Below, in pieces: positions 23,030-28,669 of a stretch of 40,373 nt of DNA. The DNA is taken from the IMG/VR virus record IMGVR_UViG_3300036859_000624, positions 1 to 40,373 of that record; one strand, given 5' to 3'. This DNA comes from a virus. The position numbers were made by a program, and so were the translations under genes. The notes below the pieces were generated by a model that saw only the letters and a program-made list of their open reading frames with translations, did not search any database and was not told the origin of the DNA. Numbering within the stretch: position 1 is the first letter of the stretch; every line of letters begins with the position of its first letter.

Positions 23030-23583
23030 AGCAGGCGTTGCGGCCGGAGGTGTTGTGGTGCGCGAACCGGCGGGGCAACGGCTGGAGTTTCCCGCGCGAG
23101 GTGGACCGGTTACTGCGGGAAATGGTGGGGGCCCGTAGTTGCCTGCACCTGTTTGGGGGCTTGGCGCGGTGGGGGACGCGGTTGGATATCGATCCGATCA
23201 CGAGTCCGGATGTGATGGGGGACGCATGGCTGCCTCCTTTCGACACCGGGACGTTTGATGTGGTGATACTGGACCCGCCGTACATTCGGCTCAATGCGCA
23301 AATGAAGAACGCGCTCTTTCAGAACGCGGCCGCGATTGCGCGGGAACAGGTGGTGTGGTTTTCGACCACCTGGATGGCCAGTGGGGCGCGGATGCGTCCG
23401 GAGCGGGCCTGGCTGGTGCGGGTGGGCGACAACTGCTTGGTGCGCTGTTTGCAGGTGTGGCGAGTGTCGGCGGCGGCGGAAAAGGTATGGCCGCGGCGCT
23501 TCGCGCGCGGTCCGGCGAGGAAATACAACCGGTGGCTGGCGCAGCCGGCGGGCTTGCCGTTCGGAGCGGAGGCCTCGGCGTGA
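23026..23583 (+). CDS. DNA methyltransferase (DPPY motif)
   Basis: A 185-residue protein. LHLFGG (40-45) is the AdoMet-binding loop, LDIDP (53-57) the acidic end of the second strand, and DPPY (83-86) the catalytic motif of amino-DNA methyltransferases (N6-adenine or N4-cytosine). It lacks an extended target-recognition domain, so it is short for the class and probably methylates a short site or acts on replication intermediates. It may shield phage DNA from host restriction. It overlaps both neighbours and no restriction enzyme is nearby. Confidence 0.82.
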   Translation: MKQALRPEVLWCANRRGNGWSFPREVDRLLREMVGARSCLHLFGGLARWGTRLDIDPITSPDVMGDAWLPPFDTGTFDVVILDPPYIRLNAQMKNALFQNAAAIAREQVVWFSTTWMASGARMRPERAWLVRVGDNCLVRCLQVWRVSAAAEKVWPRRFARGPARKYNRWLAQPAGLPFGAEASA

Positions 23584-23987
23584 GCGAAGCGCGCGCGGTG
23601 TTCCAGGCGTGCTGGGCGTGTCAGAGAGAGTGCCGGGCGATTGCGGCGGGACGGATCGCGGGGGTGGACCCGAGCGAGAACGGCAGCGGCCGGAGGTTAT
23701 GGCGTCCGGAGAAGCTGCCGCGGGTGCTCGACTACGTGGCGGATTTTGCCCTGGTGGGACGGGCCGCGCTGCGGGGGGAGACATTAGCCGGCCAGCTCTT
23801 CGAGCTGCGATACGAGCAAGGCCGCGAGGTGGCGGAAGTGCGGCGGAGGCTGCAGATGGGGTGGAGGGGGTACGTGGGCTTGACGTTGCGAGTGGAAGCG
23901 CAGGTAGGAGCGGCGTTGGTGCGCGAGGGGCTGTACCCCACGGCGCGGTATTTCCGCGAGCCGTGGGAATCTGAGAAAAGGAGATGA
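23580..23987 (+). CDS. Possible late-transcription regulator
   Basis: A 135-residue protein from GTG 23580 (GTGA overlap). N-terminal CWACQREC may bind metal. Residues 75-130 (LFELRYEQGREVAEVRRRLQMG...VGAALVREGLYPTARYF) resemble the sigma-region-4/ArpU-like C-terminal domain of phage late regulators, with repeated helix pattern and a GLxP end. As the next-to-last gene of the early operon it sits where Q-like regulators lie, and the promoter-terminator at 26071-26157 would be its natural target. This is inference; no direct homology can be shown here. Confidence 0.45.
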   Translation: MSEARAVFQACWACQRECRAIAAGRIAGVDPSENGSGRRLWRPEKLPRVLDYVADFALVGRAALRGETLAGQLFELRYEQGREVAEVRRRLQMGWRGYVGLTLRVEAQVGAALVREGLYPTARYFREPWESEKRR

Positions 23988-23991
23988 GGAC

Positions 23992-24432
23992 ATGGAAGCG
24001 AAAAGCGGGGGTGGTAACCGGGTATCAGGAGATTCCGGTGACGATGGTGAAGGAATCGCCGTTGAGGCGGGGAAGCAAGTGTGGATCGCGCCCAAAGAGA
24101 AAGCCAAGGCGGATCCCGACCGGCAGAGGCTGGCGAAGGAAGCGAAGAGGCGCCGGGAGGAGAATGAGCAGAGTGAGGCGCTATACCAGGCGCTCTGCAA
24201 ACAGGCGAAAGGGACAGTGACGCTGGCGGACTGGAAGCTGCTGCTGTGGAAGGTAAGCGGCTATTTGAGAGTTCCGAGGCCGGAGAAGATCACCAACGCG
24301 AACCTGGCGAAGTGGGTGGTGACGCTGACCTACGAAGACGCCGACGTGAAAGAGCTGCAGGCGGGAGCGAAGCGGTGGGGGGTGAAGCTGCCGGAGGCTC
24401 AGCCGGCGCGGACCAAGCACCGGGGCAAGTGA
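23992..24432 (+). CDS. Last gene of early operon, hypothetical
   Basis: A 146-residue protein; AAAGGAGATGAGG precedes ATG 23992. The first 60 residues are charged and disordered, then a helical domain follows (LYQALCKQAKGTVTLADWKLLLWKVSGYLRV and NANLAKWVVTLTYEDADVKELQ). The basic tail ends 42 bases before a strong terminator. Its last 34 bases overlap a convergent gene on the other strand. No family recognised. Confidence 0.66.
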   Translation: MEAKSGGGNRVSGDSGDDGEGIAVEAGKQVWIAPKEKAKADPDRQRLAKEAKRRREENEQSEALYQALCKQAKGTVTLADWKLLLWKVSGYLRVPRPEKITNANLAKWVVTLTYEDADVKELQAGAKRWGVKLPEAQPARTKHRGK

Positions 24433-24593
24433 GCGCGTAATTCGCGGGCGCCGAAAGGTTGGTCGCAACGCGGGCAGGCGCGGAGGACTTTAGCCGCGCC
24501 TGCTTTTTTTTTGCGCCGGCCGGCGTTGATGCGCCCGGCCTCGGCGAGGACCGCGCGGCGGGTGATGGGGCGATGGCAGTGCGGGCAGGTCAT
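24399..24593 (-). CDS. Small double zinc-knuckle protein
   Basis: A 64-residue basic protein: CPHC near residue 3, CPRC near 41 and HLPRC near 58, fitting one zinc ribbon or two knuckles. GGAGG lies 8 bases before ATG 24593 and overlaps the stop region of the gene before. The central Arg/Lys-rich part (GRRKKKAGAAK) is encoded by the reverse of the early operon's terminator (24474-24512). It is last in the minus-strand operon and converges with the early operon. Confidence 0.62.
   Translation of the reverse strand: MTCPHCHRPITRRAVLAEAGRINAGRRKKKAGAAKVLRACPRCDQPFGARELRAHLPRCLVRAG
24474..24512 (+). terminator. Strong terminator of the early operon
   Basis: GCAGGCGCGG (24474-24483) and CCGCGCCTGC (24494-24503) form a perfect 10-bp stem with a 10-base loop, followed by nine T residues (24504-24512). 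This is a textbook rho-independent terminator for plus-strand transcripts ending after the gene at 24432. It lies wholly within the coding sequence of the opposite-strand gene 24399-24593. Confidence 0.88.
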
Positions 24594-24598
24594 GATGA

Positions 24599-24784
24599 CT
24601 ACCTCCAGTGCTGCCAAGCCGCGCGGCGGTCAGTGTGGCAGCGGGCCGGTTGCGCCCGCCGGTCCTGCGGGCCGCGTGCGGCCTGGTGCGGGACCGGATT
24701 GCGGCAGTACTCGCCGGCCCGAGCGCCGCAGCGCGGGCAGGGTACAGCGTCAATGATCCTGGCTTCGCGGGTCGCGGATGCCAT
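24599..24784 (-). CDS. Small zinc-finger protein of the phage CPxCGAxxGxxC type
   Basis: A 61-residue protein: VPCPRCGARAGEYCRNP...HQAARGPQDRR. The CPxCxAxxGxxC...H pattern occurs in many small phage proteins of unknown role. GGAGG lies five bases before ATG 24784, and the ATG overlaps the stop of the upstream reading frame as TAATG, showing translational coupling. The C-terminus is basic. Confidence 0.7.
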   Translation of the reverse strand: MASATREARIIDAVPCPRCGARAGEYCRNPVPHQAARGPQDRRAQPARCHTDRRAAWQHWR

Positions 24785-24999
24785 TAGTGCCTCCGTGCCC
24801 AGTTCTGCACCCAGCATCGGAGGCGGATCGCCTCACGGCACGCCGCGATCTGAGACTGCGTACTTTCGCCGCCGCGACCATCGGCGGCCTGCAGCTCTGT
24901 GAGTAGTATTGCTAGTTCGAGTGGCGACGCTTCCGCGAACGGATTGACGGGCTCAGTGTGCGGATAGGTGTCAATAGCGTGGCCGCTCGCTGGAGCGGG
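24784..24999 (-). pseudogene. Coupled reading frame lacking a standard start
   Basis: The frame is open from 24999 to the TAA at 24786-24784, which overlaps the next gene's ATG (TAATG). The translation looks real: YPHTEPVNPFAEASPLELA, then ILLTELQAADGRGG..., IAACREAIRLRCWVQNW. No ATG, GTG or TTG occurs in it; an ATT at 24975 would give 63 residues, the size of the neighbouring proteins. The frame starts inside the third copy of the repeated leader, where the ribosome site found in other copies is replaced. It may have lost its start by repeat recombination, or use ATT. Confidence 0.45.
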
Positions 25000-25024
25000 C
25001 TAGGCCGGGGACCGCCGGCGCGGG
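24981..25024 (-). repeat. Structured leader repeat, copy 3
   Basis: A 44-bp element identical to 25583-25626. It holds hairpin CCGCTC-GCTG-GAGCGG and a second stem GCCGG/CCGGC. It lies before the startless reading frame, but the GGAGG ribosome site that follows the other copies is missing. Confidence 0.85.
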
Positions 25025-25057
25025 ACAACGAGTGGCCGGCAGGAGTGAGGCGCGAGC

Positions 25058-25240
25058 TCACGATTCGCGCCACCGTCCGTCCGACCCGCGAACCCACTCG
25101 CGGGTGTACTGCGAGCCGTCCGGCCGCTCGTACGTGCAGCGAACCTCCCGCCATCGCCCATTCCCACTGTAGGTTATGGGGCGATCCCGTAGATCAAAGG
25201 GACACGGGATCCACACGTAGTCATGCACTATAGCGTCCAT
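25058..25240 (-). CDS. Small hypothetical protein, Trp/Arg-rich
   Basis: A 60-residue protein starting MDAIVHDYVWIPCPFDLRD. GAGGA precedes ATG 25240 and copy 2 of the leader repeat lies 17 bases farther upstream. It is rich in Tyr, Trp and Arg with a beta-hairpin-like pattern (CTYERPDGSQYTREWVRGSDGRW). No family recognised. Its stop overlaps the GTGAG...CTCAC hairpin near 25046-25062. Confidence 0.65.
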   Translation of the reverse strand: MDAIVHDYVWIPCPFDLRDRPITYSGNGRWREVRCTYERPDGSQYTREWVRGSDGRWRES

Positions 25241-25257
25241 GCTTTTTCCTCGATTGG

Positions 25258-25302
25258 GGCCGCAGCAAGCTGCGGGCTAGGGCCGGGAACCGCCGGCGCG
25301 GG
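25258..25302 (-). repeat. Structured leader repeat, copy 2 (variant stem)
   Basis: Matches copies 1 and 3 except that the hairpin is CCGCAG-CAAG-CTGCGG in place of CCGCTC-GCTG-GAGCGG. Two base pairs have changed on both arms (T-A to A-T and C-G to G-C), so pairing is kept while sequence differs. The second stem GCCGG/CCGGC is also kept. It lies just upstream of the ribosome site of the gene starting at 25240. Confidence 0.85.
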
Positions 25303-25368
25303 GTAACCTCCCAGCCCGCCGGCGCCAGCTCCGACTGGCGGCGGAAGTGAGGCGCGAGCTTTCACGCG

Positions 25369-25563
25369 CTAGAACAGCTGCGGATAGCGCTGGTGTAGCG
25401 TGGCTTGCAGTCTCGCCGCCACCTCTTCGACTGGTCCGCCTTCCGGGTTGGCGAGGATGATCCTGCGACCCGTCCGGCCGAAAAGCTCGTCCATCGCTTG
25501 GCGGCCAAGCGCAGTACCGGCGGCGGCCTTGACGAAACTGATTGCTTGCGTTTTGCTGTTCAT
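25369..25563 (-). CDS. Small hypothetical protein
   Basis: A 64-residue protein. GGAGGAGG before ATG 25563 selects this start and leaves out 39 shadow residues upstream. It reads MNSKTQAISFVKAAAGTALGRQAMDELFGRTGRRIILANPEGG and has helix-beta-helix character. No family recognised. The leader repeat copy 1 lies 19 bases upstream of the ATG. Confidence 0.66.
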   Translation of the reverse strand: MNSKTQAISFVKAAAGTALGRQAMDELFGRTGRRIILANPEGGPVEEVAARLQATLHQRYPQLF

Positions 25564-25582
25564 GTTCTTCCTCCTCCATTGG

Positions 25583-25626
25583 GGCCGCTCGCTGGAGCGG
25601 GCTAGGCCGGGGACCGCCGGCGCGGG
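25583..25626 (-). repeat. Structured leader repeat, copy 1
   Basis: A 44-bp element identical to 24981-25024, placed 19 bases before ATG 25563 on the minus strand, directly upstream of its GGAGGAGG ribosome site. Two hairpins can form, in RNA or as cruciforms. Confidence 0.85.
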
Positions 25627-25689
25627 GACCACGAGGGGGGGTGTGGCAGTGGCAGTCGCATCCACCCATGTCGCGGTCAAGAGCGCGGG

Positions 25690-25893
25690 TTAGCGGGCGT
25701 CGCGGGCGTCGTCGGTTTCGACCCAAAGCTCCCACACGCTCCCGGCGGCGGCGCCGGTGCGCTCGACTCTGACCCAGTGGCCTTCGGCCGACCTTTCGAT
25801 TTCGGCCGCCTCCCGCTTCGCGTCAGCGAGCGTGGCGCACGTCGACGCGACGTAGTACCCGTTTCGTTTTAGTTGTTCTGTTTTCGTTATCAT
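25690..25893 (-). CDS. First gene of minus-strand accessory operon
   Basis: A 67-residue protein: MITKTEQLKRNGYYVASTCATLADAKREAAEIERSAEGHWVRVER, then an acidic tail. The pattern beta-helix-beta with an alternating charged helix is common in tiny phage regulatory proteins; I do not recognise the family. ATG 25893 has no ribosome site and lies at the expected transcription start of the promoter at 25901-25930, so the message is probably leaderless. Confidence 0.68.
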   Translation of the reverse strand: MITKTEQLKRNGYYVASTCATLADAKREAAEIERSAEGHWVRVERTGAAAGSVWELWVETDDARDAR

Positions 25894-25900
25894 GAGTACA

Positions 25901-25930
25901 AGAATAACACAGCTGCTGTAGAGGTGTCAA
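25901..25930 (-). promoter_or_regulatory. Leftward sigma70 promoter of the accessory operon
   Basis: On the minus strand, TTGACA (25930-25925) and TATTCT (25906-25901) are 18 bases apart, and the -10 is extended by TGn. Transcription should begin about 25894-25893, at the first ATG. It is independent of the early and late promoters, so the operon could be on in a lysogen. Confidence 0.68.
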
Positions 25931-26070
25931 GAACTACGTTTGCCTTGTTTTCAAGGGGATGCGAAGGGTCGAAAAGAAAGAAAAGCGAATTGACTGAAGG
26001 TGTACGAGAAGAGTAAGCGAACAGGCAAGGGTCGCGAAAAAGCGCGCAAAACACAAGTTGAAGAAAACGC

Positions 26071-26100
26071 TTGACAAGGGCCAGGCGGATCGCTTAGGGT
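26071..26100 (+). promoter_or_regulatory. Late promoter (pR'-like)
   Basis: TTGACA at 26071-26076 is perfect; the -10 is TAGGGT at 26095-26100 (18-base spacer) or TTAGGG (17). Transcription would start near 26107 and meet the terminator at 26125 after about 20 bases. This promoter-then-terminator layout is that of lambda pR'-tR', the target of the Q antiterminator. Confidence 0.6.
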
Positions 26101-26124
26101 TTGCGAGAGTCGGTAACTACGCGA

Positions 26125-26157
26125 GGCCCGGAACTTTCTCCGGGCCTTTTGCTTTTT
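26125..26157 (+). terminator. Terminator abutting the small terminase start
   Basis: GGCCCGGA (26125-26132) and TCCGGGCC (26139-26146) form a perfect 8-bp stem with a 6-base loop, followed by TTTTGCTTTTT up to the ATG at 26158. It lies between the late promoter and the whole late operon, so late genes need read-through. It may act as an antitermination switch. Confidence 0.85.
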
Positions 26158-26520
26158 ATGGCGCATCGGAAAAACATCGGTCTTACGGCGCGACAGACAA
26201 AGTTCGTGGCGCTGAAGGTCCGCGGACTGGGCGACGTCGCGGCGGCGCGCGCAGCGGGTTACACTGAGGCGACCGCGCTGCAAGGCGAGGTAGCCCGGTG
26301 TCCGCGGGTGCAAGCGGCCTTCGCTGACTTGTTGGACCGCGCGTGTCCGGACCCGCTGCTGGTGCAGCGGCTGCGCGAGGGTGTAGATGCGCAGGACGGT
26401 AAGCGAGCGGACCTGGGGCAGCGCCGGCAGTATCTCGAGCTGGCGTTGCGGGCCAAGGGCCGGATCGCCCGCGAGCCGGTCGAAGTTATTGGTCGCATCA
26501 CGATTGTGCCAGACCTGTGA
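26158..26520 (+). CDS. terS: Small terminase subunit
   Basis: A 120-residue protein directly upstream of the large terminase, overlapping it by GTGA. Residues 8-60 form a helix-turn-helix (LTARQTKFVALKVRGLGDVAAARAAGYTEATALQGEVARCPRVQAAF), the typical Terminase_2/HTH_ABP1 start that recognises the packaging site, followed by a helical oligomerisation part. ATG 26158 is taken; an upstream frame crosses the terminator. There is no ribosome site between the terminator T-tract and the ATG, so translation may be weak or depend on read-through RNA. Confidence 0.8.
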   Translation: MAHRKNIGLTARQTKFVALKVRGLGDVAAARAAGYTEATALQGEVARCPRVQAAFADLLDRACPDPLLVQRLREGVDAQDGKRADLGQRRQYLELALRAKGRIAREPVEVIGRITIVPDL

Positions 26521-27941
26521 CGACGCAGATCAGGATGAGCGAGCTGGTGAATCCCAGCCCGAAGCAGCGGGTGTTCCTGGACCACATGAAGCGCTACAGA
26601 TACGTGCTGTACGGCGGGGCAGCCGGCGGAGGCAAGAGCTACATCCTGCGGTGGTGGCTGGTAGTGTTCCTCATTGCAGCGTACCAGCGGTACGGCTTGC
26701 GCAATGTAGCGGTCGGGCTGTTCTGCGAAGATTACCCCAGTCTCAAAGACAGGCAGCTCGCCAAAGTCGAAAGCGAGTTTCCTAGCTGGCTAGGAAACTT
26801 GAAAGCAACGAAAACAGAAGGACTGCGCTTCAAGCTGCCGGCAGACCTGGGCGGCGGGATGATCTTGTTGCGGAATCTCGACGACCCCGCCAAGTACGAC
26901 TCGGTGGAGTTCGCGGCGATCGGCGTGGACGAGCTGACCAAGAACCCAAAGAAAGTCTTCGATGAGTTGAGAAAGCGGCTGCGGTGGGTGGGCTTCCCGC
27001 AGGAGTTTGTGTTCCCCTTCGCGGCCGGCAGCAACCCGGGGGGCATCGGACACGCCTGGGTCAAAGCGCTCTGGCTCGACCGCCAGCTACCGACTGAGCT
27101 GGCCGGGCACGAAGAGGAGTTTGCCTACGTGCCGGCGAAGGCCTCGGACAATCCGCACCTGTCGCCGAGCTACTACGAGGGCCTGCTGACGCTCGAGCCC
27201 ACAATGCGGCGGGCATACGCGGAGGGCGACTGGTCAGTGTTCGCCGGGCAATACTTCAGCTTGTTCGATGCGGGAAAGCATGTGATCCGGGCAGAACTGA
27301 TCGGGGCCCCGGAGTGGTGGCCGCGGTGGATCTCGATGGACTGGGGCTTCGAGCACCACGCCGCGGTGTACTGGCACACGAGGGCGCCGGGCGGGGCGGT
27401 GATCACGTATCGGGAGTTTGTCGCGAAACATCTGAGCGCGCCGACACTGGCACATGAGGTTGTGGTCAGGTCGCAGCACGAGAACATCGCAGCTTTCTAC
27501 CTCGGTTGGGACGCCTGGGCGCAGCGGCGCAGCGAGCACACCATCGCGGAAGAGATTGGCGCGGTGGTGGCGCAGGCCGGCCTGCCACTGCCGGCCAAAG
27601 CCGACGACGACCGCATTGGCGGCTGGATGCTCATGCATCAGATGCTCGAGGCTGGCGCGTGGCTGATCGCAGATAGCTGTCCGGCGCTGATCGCGTGTCT
27701 GCCGACGCTGGTGCGGGACGAGGTGCGCGTGGAGGACGTGGCCAAGGTGGATGGCGATGATCCGGCGGACTCGGCGCGCTACGGCCTGAAGAGCTATCTC
27801 TCCGAGCGCTTCAAGCCGGGCGAGACGCAATGGCAGGAGCGGCTCCAGGAGATGTCTCCGGCCGCGGACATCAACGCGCTGATTGTGGCGCGAAAGATGT
27901 GGGAGGCAAGGCAGCCGAAGGCGAGCCAGACATGGAGATAA
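26517..27941 (+). CDS. terL: Large terminase subunit (packaging ATPase-nuclease)
   Basis: A 474-residue motor protein starting at GTG 26517. Walker A is GGAAGGGKS at residues 33-41; Walker B is FAAIGVDE (132-139, with Asp138-Glu139); coupling motif SNPGG lies at 172-176. The C-terminal RNase H-like nuclease has Asp275 (SMDWGFEH), Asp332 (GWDAW) and Asp415/Asp418. It pumps DNA into the prohead at the portal and cuts concatemers. It is full length. Sequence alone does not decide between headful and cos packaging. Confidence 0.95.
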   Translation: MTTQIRMSELVNPSPKQRVFLDHMKRYRYVLYGGAAGGGKSYILRWWLVVFLIAAYQRYGLRNVAVGLFCEDYPSLKDRQLAKVESEFPSWLGNLKATKTEGLRFKLPADLGGGMILLRNLDDPAKYDSVEFAAIGVDELTKNPKKVFDELRKRLRWVGFPQEFVFPFAAGSNPGGIGHAWVKALWLDRQLPTELAGHEEEFAYVPAKASDNPHLSPSYYEGLLTLEPTMRRAYAEGDWSVFAGQYFSLFDAGKHVIRAELIGAPEWWPRWISMDWGFEHHAAVYWHTRAPGGAVITYREFVAKHLSAPTLAHEVVVRSQHENIAAFYLGWDAWAQRRSEHTIAEEIGAVVAQAGLPLPAKADDDRIGGWMLMHQMLEAGAWLIADSCPALIACLPTLVRDEVRVEDVAKVDGDDPADSARYGLKSYLSERFKPGETQWQERLQEMSPAADINALIVARKMWEARQPKASQTWR

Positions 27942-27958
27942 GTATTAGGAGGCGAGCC

Positions 27959-28318
27959 ATGCAGAAAACCGCATCGAGGGAGCTGCAACCAACCATCCTC
28001 TCACCATCAGAGCTGCGCACGAAACTGTGGAACGAAGTCGCCACCGCGGAGCAAGCCGCGGCGGGCATCGAGGACATCTTGGCGCGCGCGCCCGCCGCGC
28101 GCCTGGTCTTGCGTCCCGCCGAACCGCGCGGCTTTGCCGCGCTCTTCGGCGGCGCCAAGCCTGAGCGCGAGTACGTGGCCGATGCGCCGCGTATGCCCTG
28201 TAGCCGCCCGGACTGGCCACTCCCGGTGCAACTCACGCTCCAGGAACTATGGACGATCCACTTCCTCGATGAGATTGCCGATACCCGGCGACGCGAGCCA
28301 GGCGTCTTAGCACAGTGA
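27959..28318 (+). CDS. Hypothetical protein after terminase
   Basis: A 119-residue protein; AGGAGGC precedes ATG 27959. It has a helical N-terminal half and a Pro/Arg-rich beta second half, with no motif I recognise. It overlaps the following gene by GTGA, within the packaging-head block. Confidence 0.65.
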   Translation: MQKTASRELQPTILSPSELRTKLWNEVATAEQAAAGIEDILARAPAARLVLRPAEPRGFAALFGGAKPEREYVADAPRMPCSRPDWPLPVQLTLQELWTIHFLDEIADTRRREPGVLAQ

Positions 28319-28530
28319 CAATCGCACTCTGCGGATGGACGATCACGATCAAGATTCTGCGGCTGCAACGTCGAGATGAGACCTCCGCATCTCCGCAGCC
28401 GCAGGAGGGCCGCGAAGAGGCGCCGGCCACTGTGAGCTGTGGCGCAGCTCCTGCACGGCGTCTCTCGCGGCATCAGATCCGGCTGAAACGCGAGTGCGAA
28501 GAACTGGAGGCCTGGCGTGCCTGCTCGTAG
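28315..28530 (+). CDS. Small hypothetical protein
   Basis: A 71-residue frame from GTG 28315. A short hydrophobic start (MTIALCGWTITIKIL) could be a membrane anchor, followed by a polar Arg/Glu-rich tail. It overlaps the next small gene by 14 bases. Coding character is modest, so it is a lower-confidence gene. Confidence 0.5.
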   Translation: MTIALCGWTITIKILRLQRRDETSASPQPQEGREEAPATVSCGAAPARRLSRHQIRLKRECEELEAWRACS

Positions 28531-28669
28531 CGCGAAGCAGTACCGACTGATGCAACTGGCCGCGCATGGGAAGAGCGATAAGGTGCCGGCGGCGGTGGCC
28601 CGGCGGTTCATCGCCGAGACGCCGCCCGAAAAGCGCACGGCGTTCGCGTGGAGGAAGCGAAAGAGATGA
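28517..28669 (+). CDS. Small basic phage protein (DUF3008-like pattern)
   Basis: A 50-residue protein from GTG 28517 to the TGA overlapping the portal ATG (ATGA). It reads MPARSAKQYRLMQLAAHGK... then VARRFIAETPPEKR, and ends in RKRKR. This matches a widespread tiny phage protein with pattern M-P-(A/S)-x-S-x-x-Q-x-x-x-M-x-x-x-A-H-G and a very basic end, often located beside portal or terminase genes; its role is not known. It is overlooked by length cut-offs. Confidence 0.7.
   Translation: MPARSAKQYRLMQLAAHGKSDKVPAAVARRFIAETPPEKRTAFAWRKRKR

Noticed and set aside
24431-24460. A diverged fourth leader-repeat copy near GCGGGCGCCG
   Set aside because: Only general GC-rich similarity; neither the hairpin arms nor the shared CTAGGCC block is present.
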